Shown piece by piece: positions 22,367 through 30,401 of a DNA stretch of 35,964 nucleotides. Numbering within the stretch: the first letter of the stretch is position 1; each line of letters opens with the position of its first letter. Origin of the DNA: Lachnospiraceae bacterium UBA7160 (GTDB lineage Bacteria > Bacillota > Clostridia > Lachnospirales > Lachnospiraceae); NCBI GenBank assembly GCA_002491565.1, contig DKWE01000099.1, positions 1,717 to 37,680 on the forward strand. Reading direction: 5' to 3'. The notes under the pieces were generated by a model. That model was not told the origin of the DNA. It was given only the letters and a program-made list of their open reading frames with translations, and did not search any database. Made by a program: the position numbers and the translations under genes.

Positions 22367-22597
22367 AGCAGAAAGGTCTCCTTTTTCTTATATTTCAGGC
22401 TGCAGTTCAGCCGGCAATGTCATTTAGATCAGCATCATTGCAGAAGAAGAGGCATGATTCTGGTCTGGTCAGAAGGGGGATTGGGCTTTGGCGTTTCGGG
22501 TGAATACGCCGGGGGAACAGCCGTTTTCCGGCAAAATGCACATCTGGAATACAGAATAACAGATGGGATTGAGAAAGTCCACAAAATTTTACAGTTC
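22367..22597. other. Gene-free stretch between phosphatase and gap genes
   Basis: No gene with a plausible start. A hairpin of nine pairs, three of them G-T, lies at 22508-22532, next to a GGCGT/ACGCC pair (22489-22510). No T run follows on either strand. Confidence 0.5.
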
Positions 22598-22640
22598 GTG
22601 CAGATTAGCACTTGAATTTTCTGGATGAATTGGGTAAAAT
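22598..22640 (+). promoter_or_regulatory. Promoter of gap with a possible operator
   Basis: TTGAAT (22612-22617), 17 bases, TAAAAT (22635-22640). Directly upstream, GTGC and GCAC (22598-22601, 22608-22611) form a small palindrome touching the -35. No Rex or CggR site in the usual form is visible. Confidence 0.65.
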
Positions 22641-22711
22641 AGCAATAGGTTGGGATTATTTTAACAATCTGAACAGTTTCCAATCAATTACATTTAGGAG
22701 GAATTGTAATC

Positions 22712-23725
22712 ATGGCAGTAAAAGTTGCAATCAATGGTTTTGGACGTATCGGCCGTCTGGCATTCAGACAGATGTTTGGCGCTGAGGGTTACGAAGTAGT
22801 TGCGATCAACGATCTGACAAGCCCGAAGATGCTGGCTCACTTATTAAAATATGATTCTTCTCAGGGTAAGTATGCTCTTGCAGACACAGTAAGCGCTGGC
22901 GAGGACAGCATTACAGTAGATGGCAAGACCATCCGCATCTATGCAGAGAAGGACGCAAAGGATCTTCCGTGGGGCGAGCTTGGCGTTGACGTTGTTCTGG
23001 AGTGCACCGGCTTCTATACCTCCAAGGCAAAGGCTTCTGCTCATATCGAAGCTGGCGCAAAGAAGGTTGTTATCTCCGCTCCGGCTGGAAATGACCTTCC
23101 GACAATCGTTTACAATGTAAACCACGAGACTCTGACTGCAGAGGATACCATCATTTCCGCTGCATCCTGCACAACAAACTGCCTTGCTCCGATGGCAAAA
23201 GCTCTGAATGACTATATGCCGATCGAGTCCGGTATCATGTGCACGATCCACGCTTACACAGGCGATCAGATGATCCTTGACGGACCGCAGAGAAAGGGTG
23301 ATCTCAGAAGATCCCGCGCAGGCGCAGTGAATATCGTTCCGAACTCCACCGGAGCTGCTAAGGCAATCGGCCTTGTTATTCCGGAGCTGAACGGCAAGCT
23401 GATCGGCGCTGCACAGCGTGTTCCGACCCCGACAGGTTCTACCACGATCCTGAACGCAGTTGTGAAGGGCGAGGCTACTGTTGAGGGCATCAACGCAGCT
23501 ATGAAGTCTGAGGCTACTGAGTCCTTCGGATACAACACAGACGAGATCGTTTCCTCTGATATCGTTGGCATGAGATTCGGTTCTCTGTTCGATGCTACTC
23601 AGACGATGGTAGTGAACCTTGGCAACGGCACTTCTCAGGTACAGGTAGTTTCCTGGTACGACAATGAGAATTCCTATGTGAGCCAGATGGTTCGCACAAT
23701 CAAGTACTTCGCAGAGCTTGCATAA
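22712..23725 (+). CDS. gap: Glyceraldehyde-3-phosphate dehydrogenase, NAD type
   Basis: Oxidises glyceraldehyde 3-phosphate to 1,3-bisphosphoglycerate in glycolysis. The Rossmann motif NGFGRIGR is followed by INDLT, whose Asp favours NAD over NADP. Catalytic C153 is in SAASCTTNCLAPM. The C-terminal part has SWYDNENSYVSQMVRT. At 337 residues the length is normal. AGGAGG lies 10 bases before the ATG. First gene of gap-pgk-tpiA; its strongly biased codons fit very high expression. A partial terminator follows before pgk. Confidence 0.97.
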   Translation: MAVKVAINGFGRIGRLAFRQMFGAEGYEVVAINDLTSPKMLAHLLKYDSSQGKYALADTVSAGEDSITVDGKTIRIYAEKDAKDLPWGELGVDVVLECTGFYTSKAKASAHIEAGAKKVVISAPAGNDLPTIVYNVNHETLTAEDTIISAASCTTNCLAPMAKALNDYMPIESGIMCTIHAYTGDQMILDGPQRKGDLRRSRAGAVNIVPNSTGAAKAIGLVIPELNGKLIGAAQRVPTPTGSTTILNAVVKGEATVEGINAAMKSEATESFGYNTDEIVSSDIVGMRFGSLFDATQTMVVNLGNGTSQVQVVSWYDNENSYVSQMVRTIKYFAELA

Positions 23726-23761
23726 TCCATACCGCACAGCCGGAAGTATGAAATGACCTGC

Positions 23762-23797
23762 AAAGAGGTCCGGTTCCAAATGGGCCGGGCCTCTTTT
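23762..23797 (+). terminator. Hairpin between gap and pgk, likely partial terminator
   Basis: A 12-bp stem (23762-23773 with 23785-23796, one G-T pair) ends in CTCTTTTA. With only four T in a row it should stop some transcripts and let others through, giving more gap than pgk mRNA. Confidence 0.65.
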
Positions 23798-23821
23798 ATC
23801 AAATGTAAGGAGGAGATACCA

Positions 23822-25042
23822 ATGCTTAATAAGAAGACGGTGAATGATATCAACGCGAAGGGAAAGCGCGTCCTCGTAAGATGCGATTTCAATGTTCCGC
23901 TCAAGGACGGCGTGATCACAGATGAGACCCGTATCGTAGCAGCACTTCCGACCATCCAGAAGCTGATCGCGGATGGCGGCAAAGTGATTCTTTGCTCCCA
24001 TCTCGGCAAGGTAAAGAATGGCCCGAACGAGGGAGAGTCCCTGGCTCCGGTGGCAAAGCGCCTTTCTGAGAAGCTCGGCAAGGAAGTAATCTTCGTTTCC
24101 GATTACAATGTTACGGGCGAGGCTGCGACAGCAGCGGTTGCTGCGATGCAGGAGGGCGATGTAGTCCTGCTTCAGAATACCCGTTTCCGCGGCAAAGAGG
24201 AGACAAAGAACGGTGAGGAGTTCAGCAAGGAGCTGGCAGACCTGGCAGATCTGTATGTCTGCGATGCATTCGGTTCCTCACACAGAGCACATGCGTCGGT
24301 AGAGGGCGTGACAAAGTTCATCCGCGAGAAGGGCGGAGAGAATGCAGTTGGCTACCTGATGGAGAAGGAAATCAACTTCCTCGGCAACGCGGTGAACAAT
24401 CCGGAGCGTCCGTTTGTGGCGATCCTTGGCGGCGCGAAGGTAGCGGACAAGCTGAACGTGATCTCAAATCTGCTTGAGAAGTGCGATACGCTGATCATCG
24501 GCGGCGGCATGGCTTACACCTTCCTGAAGGCAAAGGGCCTTGAGGTCGGCACCTCTCTGGTGGACGATACAAAGCTCGACTACTGCAAGGAGATGATGGA
24601 GAAGGCAGAGAAGCTTGGCAAGAAGCTCCTGCTTCCGGTTGACACGACAATCGCGAAAGAGTTCCCGACTCCGATCGATGCAGAGATTGAAGTTTCTGTC
24701 GTGAAGTCTGATGCGATTCCGGCTGACATGATGGGTCTGGATATCGGAACAGAGACCGCTGCGCTTTATGCAGAGGCAGTGAAGTCTGCGAAGACGGTGG
24801 TATGGAATGGACCGATGGGCGTCTTCGAGAACCCGATTCTTGCGAAGGGGACCATCGCAGTAGCGAAGTCTCTTGCTGAGACGGATGCGACAACGATCAT
24901 TGGTGGCGGCGATTCTGCTGCAGCAGTGAACCAGCTTGGCTTTGGCGACAAGATGAGCCATATCTCTACTGGCGGCGGCGCATCTCTGGAGTTCCTGGAG
25001 GGCAAGGATCTGCCGGGCATCATGGCTGCGGATGACAAATAA
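23822..25042 (+). CDS. pgk: Phosphoglycerate kinase
   Basis: Makes ATP and 3-phosphoglycerate from 1,3-bisphosphoglycerate. VLVRCDFNVPLKDG is the substrate-binding start, FGSSHRAHAS and EKEINFL follow, and the nucleotide domain has GGAKVADKL, VWNGPMGVFE and GGGDSAAAV. The 406-residue length is normal. An in-frame ATG lies upstream at 23753, but it falls before the intergenic hairpin, whereas AAGGAGGAG stands just before the ATG at 23822. Overlaps the next small ORF by 11 bases. Confidence 0.97.
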   Translation: MLNKKTVNDINAKGKRVLVRCDFNVPLKDGVITDETRIVAALPTIQKLIADGGKVILCSHLGKVKNGPNEGESLAPVAKRLSEKLGKEVIFVSDYNVTGEAATAAVAAMQEGDVVLLQNTRFRGKEETKNGEEFSKELADLADLYVCDAFGSSHRAHASVEGVTKFIREKGGENAVGYLMEKEINFLGNAVNNPERPFVAILGGAKVADKLNVISNLLEKCDTLIIGGGMAYTFLKAKGLEVGTSLVDDTKLDYCKEMMEKAEKLGKKLLLPVDTTIAKEFPTPIDAEIEVSVVKSDAIPADMMGLDIGTETAALYAEAVKSAKTVVWNGPMGVFENPILAKGTIAVAKSLAETDATTIIGGGDSAAAVNQLGFGDKMSHISTGGGASLEFLEGKDLPGIMAADDK

Positions 25043-25223
25043 GCACGGCGTGGGCAATAGAGAATCAGAGAGACGGAAACGGGCGTCCGCAGTGCTCGAT
25101 GAGCTGGAGGCTTATCTGAATGAGTCCAGATATGCGCTTTTTTCAAACAGCCGGATCACAGTAGACCGGGTGAAGATGGAGACGTATCTCCGCGAGCTGC
25201 GCGAGTATCTCCGCGAGGAGTAA
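25032..25223 (+). CDS. Small helical protein between pgk and tpiA
   Basis: A 63-residue frame overlapping the end of pgk. It has a basic start (MTNKHGVGNRESERRKRASA), then VLDELEAYLNESRYALFSNS and a charged helix (METYLRELREYLREE). From memory this resembles the N-terminal part of longer coiled-coil proteins of Lachnospiraceae sometimes named V-ATPase subunit H-like; here the coiled coil is absent. There is no clear Shine-Dalgarno, so it would depend on coupling to pgk. It fills the gap before tpiA without a stop. Confidence 0.6.
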   Translation: MTNKHGVGNRESERRKRASAVLDELEAYLNESRYALFSNSRITVDRVKMETYLRELREYLREE

Positions 25224-25265
25224 GAGTGTCCGTGAAGCGTAAATTAGAAAAAGAGGATAACGAAC

Positions 25266-26015
25266 ATGGCAAGAAAGAAAATTATTGCAGGTAACTGGAA
25301 AATGAACATGACGCCGAGCCAGGCGGTGAAGCTGGTAGAGACCCTGAAGCCGCTGGTAGGCAATGAAGGGGTAGATGTTGTATTCTGCGTACCGGCAATC
25401 GATATCATTCCGGTGCTGGAGGCTGCAAAGGGTTCCAACATCCAGGTAGGCGCGGAGAATATGTACTTCGAGGAGAAGGGCGCTTACACGGGCGAGATTT
25501 CCCCGGCGATGCTGGAGGAGGTTGGCGTCAAGTATGTGGTGCTTGGACATTCTGAGAGAAGACAGTATTTTGCAGAGACGAGCGAGACAGTCAATAAGAA
25601 GATGCTCAAGGCATTTGAGCATGGTATCACCCCGATTATGTGCTGCGGCGAGACCCTGGAGCAGAGAGAGCAGGGGATCACGATGGACTGGATTCGCCAG
25701 CAGGTAAAGGTTGGCTTCCAGAACGTGACCGCAGATCAGGCGAAGACCGCTGTGATCGCTTACGAGCCGATCTGGGCAATTGGCACCGGCAAGACCGCGA
25801 CTACCGAGCAGGCACAGGAAGTCTGCGCTGGCATCCGCGCATGCATCGCTGAAATCTATGACGAGGCGACTGCAGCAGAGATTCGGATCCAGTACGGCGG
25901 CTCTGTGAATGCGAAGACTGCTCCGGACCTGTTTGCACAGGCTGACATCGACGGCGGCCTGGTAGGCGGCGCGTCCCTGAAGGAAGAGTTCGGGCAGATC
26001 GTAAACTATAAGTAG
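25266..26015 (+). CDS. tpiA: Triosephosphate isomerase
   Basis: Interconverts dihydroxyacetone phosphate and glyceraldehyde 3-phosphate. GNWKMN holds the catalytic Lys, H95 is in VLGHSERR, E167 in AYEPIWAIGTGK, and the phosphate loop YGGSVNAK is near the C-terminus. The 249-residue length is normal. AGAGGA precedes the ATG. Last recognisable gene of the gap-pgk-tpiA run; phosphoglycerate mutase and enolase are not in the window. Confidence 0.97.
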   Translation: MARKKIIAGNWKMNMTPSQAVKLVETLKPLVGNEGVDVVFCVPAIDIIPVLEAAKGSNIQVGAENMYFEEKGAYTGEISPAMLEEVGVKYVVLGHSERRQYFAETSETVNKKMLKAFEHGITPIMCCGETLEQREQGITMDWIRQQVKVGFQNVTADQAKTAVIAYEPIWAIGTGKTATTEQAQEVCAGIRACIAEIYDEATAAEIRIQYGGSVNAKTAPDLFAQADIDGGLVGGASLKEEFGQIVNYK

Positions 26016-26056
26016 GTATCATAATTTGTCGAATATTCGCAAATAAAACACCTCAG

Positions 26057-26121
26057 AACGCCACGAAACGCTAAGATATTTGGTAGAATTGCCTCATTGA
26101 AAAGTGTTTCGTGGCGTTTTA
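26057..26121 (+). terminator. Long-stem hairpin after tpiA
   Basis: A 16-bp stem (26057-26072 with 26103-26118, one G-T pair) with a 30-base loop and a TTTTAT tail. Confidence 0.7.
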
Positions 26122-26125
26122 TAAT

Positions 26126-26197
26126 ACACTTACTATCACTTATAAATATCACTATAGGTTCTATGTACATATCGTATCCATAAAAGTGATAATGTGT
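26126..26197. repeat. AT-rich imperfect inverted repeat
   Basis: TATCACTT (26134-26141) matches AAGTGATA (26184-26191), and outside these ACAC (26126) matches TGTG (26193). The stretch is much more AT-rich than its surroundings. It may be a decayed mobile element. Confidence 0.35.
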
Positions 26198-26220
26198 AAT
26201 GGATATTTGATTGAAAGACG

Positions 26221-26270
26221 ATAAAACACCGCCAGGCATTCGGATACAGGAAGGTCTGGCGGTGTTTTAT
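26221..26270. terminator. Bidirectional terminator between tpiA and the transporter gene
   Basis: Perfect 15-bp arms (26221-26235 and 26256-26270), with AAAA on one side and TTTT on the other, between convergent genes. Confidence 0.85.
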
Positions 26271-26304
26271 GTATTTCAGAGCATTTTGTTTGGGAAGGTA
26301 AGAC

Positions 26305-27669
26305 TTAGCCAAAGTAGCTCCAATATCCCATTACAAAAATGACCAGTACAATCACAGGCAGTACATAGCTTACATACCAGCGAGCCCCAGCCGGAAATCG
26401 TAAGCCCTGGCCGTCGTTGGCTTCTGCCAGGAAGTTTTTGAAGCCCCATCCGTAACGGCTGGTGCAGAACAGCAGATATACCAGACTGCCCAGAGGGAGG
26501 AGGTTATTGCTGACCAGAAAATCCTCCAGGTCAAGAACCGTACCGCCCAGAGGAGAAAAACCGCTCCACAGATTAAAGCCCAGCACACAGGGCATGGACA
26601 GAACGATGATGGCAATTAGATTTACGGTGACTGCCTTTTTGCGCGTCCATCCTAAGTCCATGGCAAAGGAGATAATGTTCTCAAACACAGCGATAATTGT
26701 AGAGAAGGCTGCGAAGGACATAAACAGGAAAAACAGGCTTCCCCAGAGCCTGCCGCCTGACATGGCATTAAATACATTTGGCAGTGTAATAAAAATCAGG
26801 TTGGGGCCGCTGTCCGGCTGTATATCATAGGCAAAGCAGGCCGGGAAAATAATGAGTCCTGCCATCAGCGCCACAAAAGTATCCAGAATTGTGACACTCA
26901 TGGCTTCTCCGGCCAGGCTATGCTCCTTTCCGATGTAGCTGCCGAAAATAGCCAGGGCTCCGATTCCAAGACTCAGCGTGAAGAAGGCCTGACCCATGGC
27001 GGCATAGATGGCTTCCCAGAGTCCTCCTTCCCCCTGTGCAAGACGGGAGAAGTCAGGGCTCAGATAGAACGTCAACCCATCCTGCCCGCCCTCCAGCAGA
27101 ACGGAGCGAACGGCCAGAAGGATCATGAGAAGAAGCAGGCAGACCATCATGGCCTTTGTGATCTTCTCAACACCGTTCTTCAGACCGAGAGAGCAAATAC
27201 CAAAGCACAGCACGACTACGAAAATCATACAGACGGCCATAAGCACAGGCTGTTCCATTAGAGCTCCGAAGCGCTCTGATACCTGGGCAGAATCCAGACC
27301 TTCAAATTGTCCGGTAGCCATTTTGACAAAATAGAGAAGCATCCAGCCGCCAATGGTAGTGTAAAACATCATCAGCAGATAATTTCCTGCCATAGCGCCA
27401 TACTTATACAGATGCCATTTGGTGCCCGCAGGCTCCAGTACATCAAAAGATAACGCAGCGCTTTTTTGGCTGGCGCGGCCTACTGCAAATTCCATAACCA
27501 TGATGGGGAGACCCAAAATAATCAGGAAAAACAGATAGACCAGTACAAAGGCGGCGCCGCCGTATTTTCCGGTGATATAGGGGAAGCGCCACACGTTTCC
27601 AAGGCCGATGGCGCATCCTGCAGATATGAGGATGAAGCCAAGGCGGGAAGAAAATTTTTCTCGTTCCAT
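26305..27669 (-). CDS. Sodium-dependent amino acid transporter, NSS family
   Basis: Secondary transporter of the LeuT/MhsT type that uses the sodium gradient to import amino acids. After MEREKFSSRL the first helix carries the signature CAIGLGNVWRFPY, and 11-12 hydrophobic helices follow over 454 residues. AAGGAG is 9 bases before the ATG at 27669; the frame is open to 27843, but that extension is charged and not membrane-like, so I leave it out. Substrate unknown: tyrosine, tryptophan and branched-chain amino acids are known for relatives. Confidence 0.93.
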   Translation of the reverse strand: MEREKFSSRLGFILISAGCAIGLGNVWRFPYITGKYGGAAFVLVYLFFLIILGLPIMVMEFAVGRASQKSAALSFDVLEPAGTKWHLYKYGAMAGNYLLMMFYTTIGGWMLLYFVKMATGQFEGLDSAQVSERFGALMEQPVLMAVCMIFVVVLCFGICSLGLKNGVEKITKAMMVCLLLLMILLAVRSVLLEGGQDGLTFYLSPDFSRLAQGEGGLWEAIYAAMGQAFFTLSLGIGALAIFGSYIGKEHSLAGEAMSVTILDTFVALMAGLIIFPACFAYDIQPDSGPNLIFITLPNVFNAMSGGRLWGSLFFLFMSFAAFSTIIAVFENIISFAMDLGWTRKKAVTVNLIAIIVLSMPCVLGFNLWSGFSPLGGTVLDLEDFLVSNNLLPLGSLVYLLFCTSRYGWGFKNFLAEANDGQGLRFPAGARWYVSYVLPVIVLVIFVMGYWSYFG

Positions 27670-27686
27670 GTAACTATACTCCTTAT

Positions 27687-27722
27687 GTAAAATAATGTGG
27701 GGGAAAATCATGCCTATTTTAC
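27687..27722 (-). promoter_or_regulatory. Inverted repeat upstream of the NSS transporter
   Basis: GTAAAATA (27687-27694) and TATTTTAC (27715-27722) are perfect arms just upstream of the transporter's ribosome binding site. The outer copy contains TAAAAT on the - strand, a possible -10. It could be an operator or a leader hairpin. The rest of 27670-27965 holds no gene. Confidence 0.35.
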
Positions 27723-27883
27723 AATAGATCGGAGGAAAAGGGAAGAGGAATTTTGAAGCTGCAGTTCGCGTATTCTCTGACACGCGGGACAGTTTCGGGC
27801 ACATGAGGTCGGAGAAGCTTCGAAAAGCAATCAGTTCTGCCAAAATTTAGGAAAATCATAAGGATTTTTTGGTCAAAAAGAGG

Positions 27884-27889
27884 TATAAT
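27884..27889 (+). promoter_or_regulatory. Possible -10 for the secreted SH3 gene
   Basis: TATAAT about 75 bases before the ATG at 27966. No good -35 at the right spacing. Confidence 0.4.
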
Positions 27890-27965
27890 GAGCTACATTG
27901 GTGACTGTTATGCGCAGCGATAGGCAGACAGCAGCCGGAACAAAAAATCGAGGGAGGAACAGATT

Positions 27966-28745
27966 ATGATGAGAAAGGGCTTGCTCATTTCTGCGGGTAT
28001 GGCACTGGCGGCAGGGATGAGCTTTGTCAGCATGGCAGAGGAGGCAGCGCCGCCGCAGGAGATTCTCCTGGCAGTGGATGGAAAGGAAGCGGTCGTGGAG
28101 AATCATACAGATGCTGGAAAAGTATCAGTGAAGGGTATGGAGACTGTGGATCAGAAGGAGGAAGAGACTGCATCGGAAGATCAGGAGGATGTGGTAGCAG
28201 GCAGCTGGTATATCATTGTTCTTAGCGCAGAGAAGGAAGAGCACACGTTTGAGACCGCTGATTTCTCGCAGTGGGAAAACGCTGTACTGATGGAGGAGCG
28301 GGGCTTCTGGTACATACAATACACGGATGCGGATGGAAAAGCGAGAGAGCTGCCAGAGACAGCAGAGCCGATAGAACTGGCAGAGGATGAGATTCTGACG
28401 ATGTGGGCGCTGACCGATGTGTACGTGCGTGAAGCTCCGAAGGGCACTGCGGAAGCGGTTGCTGTAGCCGGACTTGGTCAGGAATGCAACGTCACAGCGC
28501 TGTTGCCGGGTTGGTATCAGGTTGAGTACGGTGAGGTAAGCGGCTATATCAATCACAAATTTCTGACTGCAGACGAAGCAGAAGCCCAGGCGGCGAAGGA
28601 TCAGGAGCAGCAGGCGAGAGACGCTGCAGCGGCGGGCAATTCTTACAGTTTTGGTAACGGCGGCGGGAGTTCCTCTGGCAGCGGAACGAATTCTGATAAT
28701 GGAAAGGATCCGGATGAGTGTCTGACAGGTGGCTTATTAAACTGA
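27966..28745 (+). CDS. Secreted SH3-domain protein of unknown function
   Basis: A 259-residue exported protein. The signal peptide is near residues 1-24 (LISAGMALAAGMSFVSMAEE). An acidic segment follows, and an SH3-like domain lies at about 140-200 (LTDVYVREAPKGTAEAVAVA to EVSGYINHKFL). A Ser/Gly-rich tail has no anchor that I see. The acidic, repeat-poor protein differs from the basic repeat proteins downstream. GGGAGGAAC precedes the ATG. No clear terminator separates it from the next gene 104 bases away, so it may be the first gene of the surface locus. Confidence 0.75.
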   Translation: MMRKGLLISAGMALAAGMSFVSMAEEAAPPQEILLAVDGKEAVVENHTDAGKVSVKGMETVDQKEEETASEDQEDVVAGSWYIIVLSAEKEEHTFETADFSQWENAVLMEERGFWYIQYTDADGKARELPETAEPIELAEDEILTMWALTDVYVREAPKGTAEAVAVAGLGQECNVTALLPGWYQVEYGEVSGYINHKFLTADEAEAQAAKDQEQQARDAAAAGNSYSFGNGGGSSSGSGTNSDNGKDPDECLTGGLLN

Positions 28746-28849
28746 GCTTTGCAGCTTTCCGATGTGAATCGGGCAGGGGAAGATTTGCGGCAGTTCATAA
28801 CCGCTGTGAAGGTGAAGCCAGGGAGTAAACTCAGCAGAAAGGAATAAAA

Positions 28850-29497
28850 ATGGAAAAAGGAAAAACGAGGCGTATTCTGCGATACATAGTGGTGTTGCTT
28901 GCGTGCGTGATGTTCTGCCAGAGCGCAGCGCCATGTACACCGATGGTTCTGACGGCACAGGCGGCGTCGGTGAAGAAGGGACTGAAGAAAGAGAAGGGCT
29001 CCTACTATTATTATGTAAATGGTAAGCAGGTGAAGAAGACCTGGAAGACCATTAAGGGGCAGAAGTATTATTTTGGCAAGAATGGAAAAGCGTACGCGGC
29101 TCCGGACAGGAGTTCACAGGGCTATAAGAAAAATATAGTCGTAAAGAAGATTGGCAAATATTCTTACGGCTTTGACAGCAAGGGCTGTATGGTGAAATCC
29201 GGGTACTACAATAATCCGGACAAATTTGACAGCAAAGGTAACACAATGACCTACTACTTCGATAAGAAGGGGCGTTATCAGGCGAAGCAGTCAAAGAAGA
29301 TCCAGAAGGCTGGAGATTACCGGGCGGATGCGAAGAAGCTTCGCGCGATCCTTGGGAAACCGCGCAAGACAAAGAAGCTGAACAGCTGCTTTGAGGAGGA
29401 GGGAGACGATTACAGACTGGTCTATTCTACGGTTTCTGTGACGATCCATCGCTATCCGGATGGAAGAGAGATTGTATTCGGGATCTTTCCTGTGTAA
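28850..29497 (+). CDS. Secreted Lys/Tyr-rich repeat protein
   Basis: A 215-residue exported protein. A signal peptide (to about residue 39, AQAAS) is followed by repeats of the choline-binding/cell-wall-binding shape: GSYYYYVNGKQVKKTWKTIK and GQKYYFGKNGKAY, then GNTMTYYFDKKGRYQ. The C-terminal half (GDYRADAKKLRAILGKPRKT onward) may be a separate small domain that I do not recognise. The protein is strongly basic. Whether the repeats bind choline cannot be told. AAAGGA precedes the ATG. Confidence 0.78.
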   Translation: MEKGKTRRILRYIVVLLACVMFCQSAAPCTPMVLTAQAASVKKGLKKEKGSYYYYVNGKQVKKTWKTIKGQKYYFGKNGKAYAAPDRSSQGYKKNIVVKKIGKYSYGFDSKGCMVKSGYYNNPDKFDSKGNTMTYYFDKKGRYQAKQSKKIQKAGDYRADAKKLRAILGKPRKTKKLNSCFEEEGDDYRLVYSTVSVTIHRYPDGREIVFGIFPV

Positions 29498-29562
29498 GTG
29501 TGGATGTGCGGTATGTAAAACTCTGTGTAAGCAGGAAAAGCGAAATGCGGAATTTGTGTAAG
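29491..29562 (+). repeat. Three TGTGTAAG direct repeats
   Basis: TGTGTAAG occurs at 29491, 29524 and 29555, the last two followed by similar GGAAA-containing bases. They span the stop codon and the gap before the transglutaminase gene. Function unknown. Confidence 0.4.
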
Positions 29563-29675
29563 TGGGAAAGAGCTGTACATGGAGTCCGGCGTTCGTATGG
29601 AATGCGTATGAAAATCATCGCGCAGCTTTCGTGGCGGGGAAGAGAATTGGATGAAAATAGAAAGGAACAACGGTT

Positions 29676-30389
29676 ATGAAATCAAATCGAAAGCGTCTCT
29701 GGCTTATGGTACTGCTGTGTCTTGTGCTGTCTGTCGGGATCTCCGGCGTGGCTTCTGCCGCAACCTACCGGAATCAGATTGTCACGAAAAATGGGAAGCA
29801 GTATTATTACAACAAATCCGGAAAGCTTGTGAAGGGAAAATACGGCTACAAGATCGGCAAAAAATACTATAAGATCAACAAAAAGGGTGTCCTGACAAAA
29901 GTGAGCGAGATGGAAGGGCTTGCCGGGATTCAGATGAACGACTGGTACGGCAAATCCAAAGCAAAGGTACTGTGGCAGGCATTTCAGTGGTCCGCAAAGC
30001 TCCCGTATGACACGAACAGTACAAAGGTGCCTTCCGGTCTCACAAAGACGGAATATTTCGGTCAGTATGGTTTTGTGCGTAAGCGCGGGGACTGCAACGT
30101 GCAGGCAGCCACCTTTTACTGGATGGCGAAGGTGCTCGGATACGATGTGAAGTTTGTGCAGGGCTACGTCGGGACGAAGCAAAATGCTTCCGGGAAACTG
30201 ACCGGGTTCGGAGCACATGCGTGGACAACGATCAAAATCGGGAAAAAGCTTTATGTGTACGATCCGAATTTCTCCAGTTACTGTACGAAACACAACATAC
30301 AGAAAAAGATGAAGTCCGGCTATAAGATTACCTATGGCGCAAAGGGCACGTACCGCTACTGCAATAGCAAGAAGAAGGAACTGAAATAA
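29676..30389 (+). CDS. Secreted transglutaminase-like protein with wall-binding repeats
   Basis: A 237-residue exported protein. The signal peptide runs to about residue 28 (SGVASAATY). It is followed by basic repeats (NGKQYYYNKSGKLVKG, KIGKKYYKINKKG). The second half is a transglutaminase-like fold with C140 in RKRGDCNVQAATFYWMAKVL, H181 in GAHAWTTIKI and D196 in YVYDPNF, the expected Cys-His-Asp triad. Members can be cross-linking enzymes or proteases; the fold alone does not say which. It stands 12 bases upstream of the MBOAT gene, so the two are almost certainly co-transcribed. Confidence 0.85.
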   Translation: MKSNRKRLWLMVLLCLVLSVGISGVASAATYRNQIVTKNGKQYYYNKSGKLVKGKYGYKIGKKYYKINKKGVLTKVSEMEGLAGIQMNDWYGKSKAKVLWQAFQWSAKLPYDTNSTKVPSGLTKTEYFGQYGFVRKRGDCNVQAATFYWMAKVLGYDVKFVQGYVGTKQNASGKLTGFGAHAWTTIKIGKKLYVYDPNFSSYCTKHNIQKKMKSGYKITYGAKGTYRYCNSKKKELK

Positions 30390-30401
30390 CGGGAGGCTCT
30401 T

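Noticed and set aside
22844..24001. A 385-codon - strand frame opposite gap and the start of pgk
   Set aside because: Spans two real genes on the other strand and the terminator between them; no start signal and no domain.
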